Positions 25,835-34,286 of a stretch of DNA of 64,000 nucleotides are shown here, one piece after another (within the stretch, counting starts at the first letter, position 1; every line of letters starts with the position of its first letter). This DNA is from JANQHO01 sp965218075 (lineage in GTDB: Bacteria; Bacteroidota; Bacteroidia; Flavobacteriales; Schleiferiaceae): positions 1,364,001 to 1,428,000 of the forward strand of contig CBDCJZ010000003.1 in the NCBI GenBank assembly GCA_965218075.1, written 5' to 3'. The notes beneath the pieces were generated by a model, which worked only from the letters and a program-made list of their open reading frames with translations, searched no databases and had not been told where the DNA came from. The position numbers and the translations under genes are program-made.

Positions 25835-26098
25835 TTACTGGTCAATCAGTATTTTACGAGAAAGCTTGAGCTTGCCCCTTTCATCTTTTCCTATTAATTT
25901 TACTCGTACTTTATCACCCTCTTTTAATACTTCCTCTACTTTTTTAAGTCTGCGATGTTCAATTTGACTAATGTGCAAAAGACCATCTGTATTTTTGCCG
26001 ATTTCTACAAAAGCTCCGTAAGGTTGTATGGAGCGTACTATGCCTTCGTATATCTGGCCTACCTCAGGAACAAAAGCGATGTCTTTAAGCTGTCTCAT
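25835..26098 (-). CDS. Free-standing S1-domain protein, array copy 1 (next to rpoD)
   Basis: 87 residues from the ATG borrowed from rpoD: MRQLK followed by DIAFVPEVGQIYEGIVRS and the complete S1 RNA-binding fold (YGAFVEIGKNTDGLLHISQI, then GDKVRVKLIGKDERGKLKLS) to the natural pnp stop. A TTG 18 bases upstream is in frame but the ATG is preferred because it is the rpoD start. The S1 fold binds single-stranded RNA; alone, without the PNPase catalytic core, the protein could bind RNA but not degrade it. Whether it is made is unknown, but promoter, start and stop are all present. Confidence 0.7.
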   Translation of the reverse strand: MRQLKDIAFVPEVGQIYEGIVRSIQPYGAFVEIGKNTDGLLHISQIEHRRLKKVEEVLKEGDKVRVKLIGKDERGKLKLSRKILIDQ

Positions 26099-26171
26099 AT
26101 TCTTTGTAATAATCAAAAGTAATTAACGTCAAAAATAGTTGTTTAGTTCAGAGTATACTAATTATCGAAAA

Positions 26172-26435
26172 TTACTGGTCAATCAGTATTTTACGAGAAA
26201 GCTTGAGCTTGCCCCTTTCATCTTTTCCTATTAATTTTACTCGTACTTTATCACCCTCTTTTAATACTTCCTCTACTTTTTTAAGTCTGCGATGTTCAAT
26301 TTGACTAATGTGCAAAAGACCATTTGTATTTTTGCCGATTTCTACAAAAGCTCCGTAAGGTTGTATGGAGCGTACTATGCCTTCGTATATCTGGCCTACC
26401 TCAGGAACAAAAGCGATGTCTTTAAGCTGTCTCAT
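26172..26435 (-). CDS. Free-standing S1-domain protein, array copy 2 (Asn variant)
   Basis: Same 87-residue design as copy 1, with one substitution: GKNTNG in place of GKNTDG, from a single base change. This position is in the RNA-facing S1 loop before the LLHIS strand. The change is shared only with copy 3, showing that these two derive from one duplication. Confidence 0.7.
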   Translation of the reverse strand: MRQLKDIAFVPEVGQIYEGIVRSIQPYGAFVEIGKNTNGLLHISQIEHRRLKKVEEVLKEGDKVRVKLIGKDERGKLKLSRKILIDQ

Positions 26436-26508
26436 ATTCTTTGTAATAATCAAAAGTAATTAACGTCAAAAATAGTTGTTTAGTTCAGAGTATACTAATT
26501 ATCGAAAA

Positions 26509-26772
26509 TTACTGGTCAATCAGTATTTTACGAGAAAGCTTGAGCTTGCCCCTTTCATCTTTTCCTATTAATTTTACTCGTACTTTATCACCCTCTTTTA
26601 ATACTTCCTCTACTTTTTTAAGTCTGCGATGTTCAATTTGACTAATGTGCAAAAGACCATTTGTATTTTTGCCGATTTCTACAAAAGCTCCGTAAGGTTG
26701 TATGGAGCGTACTATGCCTTCGTATATCTGGCCTACCTCAGGAACAAAAGCGATGTCTTTAAGCTGTCTCAT
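26509..26772 (-). CDS. Free-standing S1-domain protein, array copy 3 (Asn variant)
   Basis: Identical protein to copy 2, including the Asp-to-Asn change. The adjoining spacer carries the same TATTTTTG promoter element and start context. Confidence 0.7.
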   Translation of the reverse strand: MRQLKDIAFVPEVGQIYEGIVRSIQPYGAFVEIGKNTNGLLHISQIEHRRLKKVEEVLKEGDKVRVKLIGKDERGKLKLSRKILIDQ

Positions 26773-26845
26773 ATTCTTTGTAATAATCAAAAGTAATTAA
26801 CGTCAAAAATAGTTGTTTAGTTCAGAGTATACTAATTATCGAAAA

Positions 26846-27109
26846 TTACTGGTCAATCAGTATTTTACGAGAAAGCTTGAGCTTGCCCCTTTCATCTTTT
26901 CCTATTAATTTTACTCGTACTTTATCACCCTCTTTTAATACTTCCTCTACTTTTTTAAGTCTGCGATGTTCAATTTGACTAATGTGCAAAAGACCATCTG
27001 TATTTTTGCCGATTTCTACAAAAGCTCCGTAAGGTTGTATGGAGCGTACTATGCCTTCGTATATCTGGCCTACCTCAGGAACAAAAGCGATGTCTTTAAG
27101 CTGTCTCAT
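26846..27109 (-). CDS. Free-standing S1-domain protein, array copy 4
   Basis: Protein identical to copy 1 (Asp form). It marks the boundary where the array returns to the ancestral pnp sequence. Confidence 0.7.
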   Translation of the reverse strand: MRQLKDIAFVPEVGQIYEGIVRSIQPYGAFVEIGKNTDGLLHISQIEHRRLKKVEEVLKEGDKVRVKLIGKDERGKLKLSRKILIDQ

Positions 27110-27182
27110 ATTCTTTGTAATAATCAAAAGTAATTAACGTCAAAAATAGTTGTTTAGTTCAGAGTATACTAATTATCGAAAA

Positions 27183-27446
27183 TTACTGGTCAATCAGTAT
27201 TTTACGAGAAAGCTTGAGCTTGCCCCTTTCATCTTTTCCTATTAATTTTACTCGTACTTTATCACCCTCTTTTAATACTTCCTCTACTTTTTTAAGTCTG
27301 CGATGTTCAATTTGACTAATGTGCAAAAGACCATCTGTATTTTTGCCGATTTCTACAAAAGCTCCGTAAGGTTGTATGGAGCGTACTATGCCTTCGTATA
27401 TCTGGCCTACCTCAGGAACAAAAGCGATGTCTTTAAGCTGTCTCAT
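27183..27446 (-). CDS. Free-standing S1-domain protein, array copy 5
   Basis: Protein identical to copy 1. Frame intact from rpoD-type ATG to the pnp-type stop. Confidence 0.7.
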   Translation of the reverse strand: MRQLKDIAFVPEVGQIYEGIVRSIQPYGAFVEIGKNTDGLLHISQIEHRRLKKVEEVLKEGDKVRVKLIGKDERGKLKLSRKILIDQ

Positions 27447-27519
27447 ATTCTTTGTAATAATCAAAAGTAATTAACGTCAAAAATAGTTGTTTAGTTCAGA
27501 GTATACTAATTATCGAAAA

Positions 27520-27783
27520 TTACTGGTCAATCAGTATTTTACGAGAAAGCTTGAGCTTGCCCCTTTCATCTTTTCCTATTAATTTTACTCGTACTTTATC
27601 ACCCTCTTTTAATACTTCCTCTACTTTTTTAAGTCTGCGATGTTCAATTTGACTAATGTGCAAAAGACCATCTGTATTTTTGCCGATTTCTACAAAAGCT
27701 CCGTAAGGTTGTATGGAGCGTACTATGCCTTCGTATATCTGGCCTACCTCAGGAACAAAAGCGATGTCTTTAAGCTGTCTCAT
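27520..27783 (-). CDS. Free-standing S1-domain protein, array copy 6
   Basis: Protein identical to copy 1, with unbroken frame and the same upstream promoter-like spacer. Confidence 0.7.
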   Translation of the reverse strand: MRQLKDIAFVPEVGQIYEGIVRSIQPYGAFVEIGKNTDGLLHISQIEHRRLKKVEEVLKEGDKVRVKLIGKDERGKLKLSRKILIDQ

Positions 27784-27856
27784 ATTCTTTGTAATAATCA
27801 AAAGTAATTAACGTCAAAAATAGTTGTTTAGTTCAGAGTATACTAATTATCGAAAA

Positions 27857-28120
27857 TTACTGGTCAATCAGTATTTTACGAGAAAGCTTGAGCTTGCCCC
27901 TTTCATCTTTTCCTATTAATTTTACTCGTACTTTATCACCCTCTTTTAATACTTCCTCTACTTTTTTAAGTCTGCGATGTTCAATTTGACTAATGTGCAA
28001 AAGACCATCTGTATTTTTGCCGATTTCTACAAAAGCTCCGTAAGGTTGTATGGAGCGTACTATGCCTTCGTATATCTGGCCTACCTCAGGAACAAAAGCG
28101 ATGTCTTTAAGCTGTCTCAT
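27857..28120 (-). CDS. Free-standing S1-domain protein, array copy 7
   Basis: Protein identical to copy 1. No frameshift or nonsense change is seen in any copy, which would be unexpected for an old unselected array. Confidence 0.7.
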   Translation of the reverse strand: MRQLKDIAFVPEVGQIYEGIVRSIQPYGAFVEIGKNTDGLLHISQIEHRRLKKVEEVLKEGDKVRVKLIGKDERGKLKLSRKILIDQ

Positions 28121-28193
28121 ATTCTTTGTAATAATCAAAAGTAATTAACGTCAAAAATAGTTGTTTAGTTCAGAGTATACTAATTATCGAAAA

Positions 28194-28457
28194 TTACTGG
28201 TCAATCAGTATTTTACGAGAAAGCTTGAGCTTGCCCCTTTCATCTTTTCCTATTAATTTTACTCGTACTTTATCACCCTCTTTTAATACTTCCTCTACTT
28301 TTTTAAGTCTGCGATGTTCAATTTGACTAATGTGCAAAAGACCATCTGTATTTTTGCCGATTTCTACAAAAGCTCCGTAAGGTTGTATGGAGCGTACTAT
28401 GCCTTCGTATATCTGGCCTACCTCAGGAACAAAAGCGATGTCTTTAAGCTGTCTCAT
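28194..28457 (-). CDS. Free-standing S1-domain protein, array copy 8 (next to pnp)
   Basis: Protein identical to copy 1. It begins 73 bases after the pnp stop, across a spacer identical to those between the other copies, so it would be expressed both by read-through from pnp and from its own TATTTTTG element. Confidence 0.7.
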   Translation of the reverse strand: MRQLKDIAFVPEVGQIYEGIVRSIQPYGAFVEIGKNTDGLLHISQIEHRRLKKVEEVLKEGDKVRVKLIGKDERGKLKLSRKILIDQ

Positions 28458-28530
28458 ATTCTTTGTAATAATCAAAAGTAATTAACGTCAAAAATAGTTG
28501 TTTAGTTCAGAGTATACTAATTATCGAAAA

Positions 28531-30642
28531 TTACTGGTCAATCAGTATTTTACGAGAAAGCTTGAGCTTGCCCCTTTCATCTTTTCCTATTAATTTTACT
28601 CGTACTTTATCACCCTCTTTTAATACTTCCTCTACTTTTTTAAGTCTGCGATGTTCAATTTGACTAATGTGCAAAAGACCATCTGTATTTTTGCCGATTT
28701 CTACAAAAGCTCCGTAAGGTTGTATGGAGCGTACTATGCCTTCGTATATCTGGCCTACCTCAGGAACAAAAGCGATGTCTTTAATGCGGCTTACTGCTTC
28801 ATTCATTTTTCCCCGATCTGAACCAGAGATTTCAATAATGCCTTTGTTATTTTCTTCCTCAATAGTAATAATGGTATTTGTATCAGACTGTAGTCTCTGA
28901 ATGTTTTTACCACCGGGACCAATAATAGCGCTAATAAAATTTTTGGGAATTTTCATCAATTCGATCTTAGGTGCATTGGGTTTTACATCTGCACGAGGCT
29001 CGGAAATAGTCTTCATCATTTCATTGAGAATATGCAAGCGGCCGGCTTTAGATTTCTCTAGAGCTTTTTCTAAAATCTCGTAGGAAATCCCTTTGATTTT
29101 GATATCCATCTGGCAGGCAGTAATGCCATCACGAGTTCCAGCTACCTTAAAATCCATATCACCCAATTGATCCTCATCCCCTAAAATATCCGAAAGTATA
29201 GCATACTTTCCGGTTTCAACATCAGTGACTAACCCCATGGCTATACCCGAAACAGGATTTTTAATTGGTATACCGGCATCCATTAAAGCTAATGTGCCGG
29301 CACAGACAGTCGCCATGGAAGATGAGCCATTGGATTCTAAAATATCAGATACTATTCTTATAGTGTAGATGCTGGTATCAGGGATCATTGATTTCAAGGC
29401 TCTTTGAGCCAGATTACCGTGACCAATTTCTCTGCGACTGGTTCCGCGAATAGGACGAGCTTCTCCAGTGGAAAAAGGAGGAAAATTATAATGCAAGTAA
29501 AATCTTTCTGCTCCGACAAAAGTTACTCCGTCCACTCGATTTTCGTTCAAGCGTGAACCAAGTGTGACTGTAGTAATGGACTGGGTTTCACCACGAGTAA
29601 ATACTGCAGATCCATGGGATCCAGGCAAGTAATCAATTTCTGTCCAGATGGGACGAACTTCATCCAGATCACGGCCATCCAAGCGCCGATGATCATTTAA
29701 GATCATATTTCGTATAGCATGGTATTCCACATCGTGGTAATATTTTCTAATAAGCTCATCTTTTTCTTCCAGTTCTTTTTCTGAAAAATTTTCAAGGTAT
29801 TTTTCAAGTATTTCTTTGAATTTTGCTGAACGTTCCTTCTTGCTCAAACCTTCTTTGGCTATTGTGTATACTTCCTCATAGGTAGCTTTCATTACTTCCT
29901 TAGCCAAAGCCTCATCATTATCATTGCTGTCATACTCTTTTTTCTGCTGAGCTTTTTCAACTTTGGATGCGAGAGCCTCCTGGGCTTCAATCTGAACTTT
30001 GATAGCTTCATGCGCAATAGAGATAGCTTCTATTAGTTCTTTTTCAGAAATTTCCTTCATTTCCCCTTCTACCATTATTACACTTTCTTTGCTGGCCCCA
30101 ACTATCATATTAATATCGGATTTTTCGAGTTGTGCAGGAGAAGGATTGATCGTAAGTTGACCATCTATGCGAGCCACTTTCACTTCTGAAATGGGTCCGT
30201 TAAAGGGAATATCAGAAACAGTAATAGCAGCTGAAGCTGCTAAGCCAGCTAAACAATCTGAAGAAACATCAGGATCATAAGACATCAGATTAATTATTAC
30301 CTGAGTATCATAGCAGTAGTCTTTGGAGAAGAGGGGACGAAGACAGCGATCTACCAATCGCATCACTAATATTTCCTCATTAGAAGGACGGCCTTCTCTT
30401 TTCAAAAAACCTCCAGGAACCCGTCCAGCAGCAGCGAACTTTTCTCTATAGTCTACAGTAAGGGGAAGAAAATCAGCTCCTTCTAAAGGCTCTTCATTAG
30501 AAACGACAGTGGCTAATAGCATAGTTCCGCCCATTTTTACTATTACTGAACCATGGGCCTGCTTAGCAAGCTTACCGGTCTCTAGGATTATGATTCTCTT
30601 GTCGTCAAGTCTAATTTTCTTAGTTATAGGAGTTGGGATCAT
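28531..30642 (-). CDS. pnp: Polyribonucleotide nucleotidyltransferase (PNPase)
   Basis: Phosphorolytic 3'-5' exoribonuclease, trimeric, central to mRNA decay. 703 residues: two RNase PH domains (first ~10-145, second ~325-545, including RGETQSITTVTLG and SGIAMGLV ... ILSDILGDEDQLGDMDFKVAG), a KH domain (~565-620, SAIIGPGGKNIQRLQ) and a C-terminal S1 domain (~620-703). The rpsO-pnp order on the minus strand is the widespread bacterial arrangement. The S1-coding end is the source of the tandem array that follows. Confidence 0.97.
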   Translation of the reverse strand: MIPTPITKKIRLDDKRIIILETGKLAKQAHGSVIVKMGGTMLLATVVSNEEPLEGADFLPLTVDYREKFAAAGRVPGGFLKREGRPSNEEILVMRLVDRCLRPLFSKDYCYDTQVIINLMSYDPDVSSDCLAGLAASAAITVSDIPFNGPISEVKVARIDGQLTINPSPAQLEKSDINMIVGASKESVIMVEGEMKEISEKELIEAISIAHEAIKVQIEAQEALASKVEKAQQKKEYDSNDNDEALAKEVMKATYEEVYTIAKEGLSKKERSAKFKEILEKYLENFSEKELEEKDELIRKYYHDVEYHAIRNMILNDHRRLDGRDLDEVRPIWTEIDYLPGSHGSAVFTRGETQSITTVTLGSRLNENRVDGVTFVGAERFYLHYNFPPFSTGEARPIRGTSRREIGHGNLAQRALKSMIPDTSIYTIRIVSDILESNGSSSMATVCAGTLALMDAGIPIKNPVSGIAMGLVTDVETGKYAILSDILGDEDQLGDMDFKVAGTRDGITACQMDIKIKGISYEILEKALEKSKAGRLHILNEMMKTISEPRADVKPNAPKIELMKIPKNFISAIIGPGGKNIQRLQSDTNTIITIEEENNKGIIEISGSDRGKMNEAVSRIKDIAFVPEVGQIYEGIVRSIQPYGAFVEIGKNTDGLLHISQIEHRRLKKVEEVLKEGDKVRVKLIGKDERGKLKLSRKILIDQ

Positions 30643-30719
30643 TGAAATATAAATATTAAGTTAATATTAAGTTACGTAAAAACCGCATGCGTTTTTCCTA
30701 TTATCATATGTTAGAATGC

Positions 30720-30989
30720 TTATTTTCTGATATTAAGCTCACTAATAACAGCACGAAATCTCTCGATGTCTTTATTCTTAAGGTAGTTTAAGATTCTTTT
30801 ACGCTTCCCTACTAAACCAACCAAAGATTTTTCAGTGCTAAAGTCCTTGTGATTTTGCTTAAGGTGCTCGGTAAGATGATTGATGCGGTAAGTAAAAAGG
30901 ACTATCTTCCCTTCTGGAGAACCTGTGTCAACTTCAGATTTTCCGTACTTTTTGAAAATTTCTCCTTTCTTTTCTGCTGTTAGATACAT
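30720..30989 (-). CDS. rpsO: 30S ribosomal protein S15
   Basis: 89 residues, the usual S15 length, with KYGKSEVDTGSPEGKIVLFT, the conserved HLKQNHKDFSTEKSLVGLV block and LNYLKNKDIERF near the end. It binds the central domain of 16S rRNA early in assembly. It lies 77 bases upstream of pnp on the same strand, the classic rpsO-pnp pair. A TAACTTTG promoter element lies 39 bases before the ATG. Confidence 0.97.
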   Translation of the reverse strand: MYLTAEKKGEIFKKYGKSEVDTGSPEGKIVLFTYRINHLTEHLKQNHKDFSTEKSLVGLVGKRKRILNYLKNKDIERFRAVISELNIRK

Positions 30990-31028
30990 TTCAAGGACTT
31001 GAATTTATATTATGCTAAAAACAAGCGA

Positions 31029-31036
31029 CAAAGTTA
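31029..31036 (-). promoter_or_regulatory. -7 promoter element before rpsO
   Basis: TAACTTTG on the minus strand, matching TAnnTTTG, 39 bases before the rpsO start. It likely serves the rpsO-pnp transcript and, by read-through, the S1 array. Confidence 0.5.
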
Positions 31037-31477
31037 TAAAAAATAATTGATTGATGTTACTTTCTTTAAAAACCCAGTAAGCTCCAAAACGCCAATTTTC
31101 TGGATAGTAATTGTATTTGTAAGAGTCTTTAGCCCCTTACATAGTTTATAATTAATGTGGTATATGTGGGGCCGAGCATAAAAACTCTACAAGCGGTAAG
31201 TCCTATAAGACATTTTTTTGAAGCTGTATCTCGTCTGAATTTAGTGTAATTAAGGTGAAGACATGTTCAACGTGAGCAGAGCATTTTTCCCATACTTTTC
31301 CCACTGTCATTGTCGTCAAAATCTGCTATTCCTCAAAGTCATCAGGATAAGAATCGAGGAATTCGACCTATAAATCCTCTGTTCGAGCAGCGAAGCGAAG
31401 CTAATTCTATGGTTAAAATAACGATACGTAGAGGCTAAGGGAAGTATTGGGGGTAGTTAAAAACTTCCTGAAACTAA
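31037..31477. other. Spacer with no recognisable gene
   Basis: About 440 bases upstream of the methyltransferase pseudogene. It may contain the lost 5' part of that gene, but no motif such as DPPY can be picked out. Confidence 0.5.
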
Positions 31478-32460
31478 ATGGATATATTCTATAGAAAGCA
31501 TGAACGTCTAAAGGATAGGAAACTACTGGCTTACCTTATTTATCATGGCAGAAATGCTTATATTTACGAGGCAGATACTCAAGAATACGGGGGTCTATTT
31601 ATTACCATTGTGACCCGGCTCTGTAAGCCATTATATAAAGATAATTATGAATGGTATCTTTGGAACAGCGAATTTTAGAAATGAAATCTATATGGAGTTG
31701 CAGAACGGGAGACGTTAGCAAAAGATGGTTTGAACACAAGCATAATGTTATCCTAGTTTTACTCTAAAGAGTGATAAATATGAATTTAACATTCAAGAAG
31801 AACGGTCTTATTCAACAAATAATTTACCGCCAGAGTTTAAATTGGGATAGATTAAGGTACAAAGACAAATATAGTCTTTGGTATACAATGACAAAAATGA
31901 GAGATTTCTGGAAAGTAAATGCTATTGGTCGAACATCTAAAGAACGTTTAGGATATACCACACAAAAGCCATTGTCATTATTAGAAAGAATTATAAAATC
32001 CAGTTTTCTGAGATTGGGACAGTATTAGACTCATTTTGCGGATGTGGAACTTCTGCAGAGGCGGCAATAAGGCTAAATAGAAAATGGATAGGAATTAAGA
32101 TATAAAGCCCACTAGCAGAAGTAATAGAAGAGAGATTAAATAAGAGATATTTAGGTCATAAAGAGGCAGAATATCAAGTCGTAGAAAGTAACCCTGAAGA
32201 CAAGAATGCTTATGATAAACTCGATCCTTTCCAAAATCAGGGTTTTTTTATCCGTGAAGTGGGTGGCTTCCCTTAATGAAAGGCACAGTAGGGATGAACA
32301 GAGAAATGATAATCCATTTAGGTCAAGATAAAGAAGTTGGGTGATATTTTGGGGGGTGGGGGGTGGAGGGGGGGATAGTATTTTCAGTTAAAACGGGAAA
32401 ACAAGTAAATCCAAATCCAGCTATGGTCAGAGAGCTTTTGGAAACTATAGAAAAATAAAA
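31478..32460 (+). pseudogene. Degraded beta-class DNA methyltransferase (N4/N6)
   Basis: Several frames together spell a site-specific DNA methyltransferase. Pieces in order: MAEMLIFTRQILKNTG and YHCDP (~31545-31610), SHYIKIIMNGIFGTANFRNE (~31627-31690), VSKRWFEHKHNVIL (~31715-31755), ERLGYTTQKPLSLLERIIKS (~31940-32000) and the SAM-binding LDSFCGCGTSAEAAIRLNRK (~32025-32090), then ERLNKRYLGHKEAEYQV. A C-terminal part (GKQVNPNPAMVRELLETIEK near 32400) resembles the extra domain of Mrr-associated versions. Frameshifts and stops separate the pieces, so the gene is dead. Confidence 0.75.
32351..32374 (+). repeat. G-run cluster inside the methyltransferase pseudogene
   Basis: 24 bases containing only two T and one A among G: runs of six, six, two and seven G. 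In such AT-rich DNA this is exceptional. It fits a G-quadruplex-forming motif, and the homopolymers are prone to slippage or sequencing error. Confidence 0.6.
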
Positions 32461-32569
32461 AGCAGCTAAAAGTTAAAAATTTATAGAGATACAAATCCCA
32501 TCTATGTTTAGAAAAATCAAATCTTTAACGGAAAATTATCATCATTAAATCAGATTTATAAATCTGAAG
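32461..32569. other. Short spacer between two pseudogenes
   Basis: AT-rich; no feature seen. Confidence 0.4.
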
Positions 32570-32880
32570 AGATACAAGATAAATTTATTATTTCAATAAG
32601 ATCTAATGCCGGACGTCAGAAAATTTCAAAAATCATAAATTGCACTACATTTCTGCAATGCATCCACTTATCACAATTTAGATGCTTCAATTAGTACTGA
32701 TGTGAGCACCTACGTTATATGCTACACTTAGTAGAGGATAACGATAAAAGATAAGGAGCTCATATCAGAGCTAGAGTAGTAGTCATTCCAGGTATGAAGA
32801 TAGATGAATGGGCTATTGTAGGCGCCGGTGCCATTGTAACGAAAAATGCAAAACCTAATCAAACAATGCTGCAGTGCTAG
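32570..32880 (+). pseudogene. Degraded NeuD/PglD-like hexapeptide sugar acetyltransferase
   Basis: The C-terminal end is clear: ARVVVIPGMKIDEWAIVGAG then AIVTKNAKPNQT (32770-32870), the left-handed beta-helix end of NeuD/PglD-type acetyltransferases. Upstream, out-of-frame pieces IRSNAGRQKISKII and YISAMHPLI (~32600-32685) match the N-terminal domain and its HP motif. Much of the middle is deleted. It directly precedes a PglE-like aminotransferase gene, the neighbour expected for PglD. Confidence 0.65.
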
Positions 32881-32899
32881 CCAGACTTAATAAAGTAAC

Positions 32900-34087
32900 A
32901 TGAACAAAGACAAAATCTGGTTATCTTCTCCCCATATGGGAAATAGAGAATGGAACTTTGTTAAAGAAGCTTTTGAAACCAATTGGATAGCACCCTCAGG
33001 ACCAAACGTTAATGGTTTTGAAGAAGATTTACAGTTATATAGCAAAGTCAAACATGCCGCAGCATTGAGTTCAGGGACTGCCGCAATCCATTTATCCTTA
33101 ATATTAAGCAATGTACAAAATTTGGATGTGGTTCTCTGTCAAACTTTTACCTTTTCTGCCACGGTCAATCCTATATTATATCAAGGAGCAATTCCAGTAT
33201 TTATTGATTCAGAACTTGGCAACTGGAATATGAGTTCGAGTCATCTAGAAACTGCCCTAAAAAAAATACATAATAGAGAAGTGAATTATACTGGCTTAAA
33301 GCTAAATCCAGAGAGTGTAAAGTGTATGCTTCCCGTTCATCTTTATGGTATGCCTGCAAGCATGGATAACATTATGGAAATAGCTGATAGATATGATATT
33401 ATGGTAATAGAAGATGCAGCGGAGTCATTGGGTTCAGTTTATCGCAGGAAGCATACCGGTACTTTTGGAAAGATGGGAATTTATTCTTTTAATGGTAACA
33501 AGATCATTACTACATCAGGAGGGGGAGCATTGGTTTCTGATGATGAAAATTTGATTGACAAAGCTCGTTTTCTGGCTACTCAAGCACGTGATAAAGCATC
33601 TCACTATGAACATTCACAGATTGGTTATAATTATCGGATGAGCAATATCCTGGCAGGAATAGGAAGAGGACAAATGCTGGTTTTGTCTGAACGTATAGAA
33701 CAAAGACGAGCCAATTTTCAGCGCTACAAAGATTATTTTGAAAACTGGAATTCAAAAGGCTTCAATATTCAGTTTCAGAAAGAAAGCTCTAATAGTTTTT
33801 CCAACCGTTGGCTCAACTGTATTCTAATAGATCCTTCAGAAAATAATGGCCTAAATAAAGAAACAATTCGACTTACATTGAAATCAGAAAATATTGAATC
33901 CCGTCCATTATGGAAACCTATGCATATACAGCCTGTTTTTGAAGACTATCCATTTTTTGGCGATGGAACATCTGAATACTTGTTTCAAAATGGCCTTTGC
34001 TTACCCTCCGGTTCTAATCTTACTAATGAAGATTTTGAAAGGATTTTTAGTGTGCTCGATAAGATATTTAACGATCATTTACGTTGA
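32900..34087 (+). CDS. DegT/DnrJ/EryC1-family sugar aminotransferase (PglE-like)
   Basis: 395 residues. A PLP-dependent enzyme of the family that aminates nucleotide-linked 4-keto sugars. PLP-binding Lys201 lies in YSFNGNKIITTSGGG; ALSSGTAAIHLSL at ~55-67 and VIEDAAESLGSVY at ~169-181 are family signatures. N-terminus IWLSSPHMG resembles PglE/PseC-type members. With the PglF-like dehydratase downstream and the broken PglD-like gene upstream it outlines a UDP-bacillosamine-type pathway for surface glycans. Starts 19 bases after the acetyltransferase remnant. Confidence 0.88.
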   Translation: MNKDKIWLSSPHMGNREWNFVKEAFETNWIAPSGPNVNGFEEDLQLYSKVKHAAALSSGTAAIHLSLILSNVQNLDVVLCQTFTFSATVNPILYQGAIPVFIDSELGNWNMSSSHLETALKKIHNREVNYTGLKLNPESVKCMLPVHLYGMPASMDNIMEIADRYDIMVIEDAAESLGSVYRRKHTGTFGKMGIYSFNGNKIITTSGGGALVSDDENLIDKARFLATQARDKASHYEHSQIGYNYRMSNILAGIGRGQMLVLSERIEQRRANFQRYKDYFENWNSKGFNIQFQKESSNSFSNRWLNCILIDPSENNGLNKETIRLTLKSENIESRPLWKPMHIQPVFEDYPFFGDGTSEYLFQNGLCLPSGSNLTNEDFERIFSVLDKIFNDHLR

Positions 34088-34286
34088 TGTGTATTTTAAA
34101 AAATTAAGCATAACTACCTGATAATAAATCATTTAATAGATATTATAGATTGTGATTAAAAAGTTGACCTTTTTAGAGAAATTCCAAAGCTTATCTCACA
34201 AAGCTAGAGCACTTAATTATTGGCATTATAATTTATATGGAAATAAAGCTCACTTATAATAGACTAAACTTGAATTTTCCATAAGC

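Larger units (their letters stand above)
25835..28530 (-). repeat. Eight tandem 337-bp repeats: rpoD start and leader fused to the pnp S1 domain
   Basis: Exactly 8 x 337 bases, immediately following the pnp stop in transcription order. Each unit consists of the rpoD promoter, leader and first codons (ATGAGACAGCT), joined at a TAAAGA microhomology to the last ~83 codons of pnp. All units share a one-base deletion in the leader (CAAAGAATATG against CAAAGAAATATG in front of rpoD), so amplification followed one founding junction. The only coding change seen is Asp to Asn in the units at 26172 and 26509. Confidence 0.97.

Noticed and set aside
25835..28530. Possible CRISPR array
   Set aside because: Units are 337 bases, fully repeated including the 'spacers', and encode protein. 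There are no short direct repeats with unique spacers and no cas genes.
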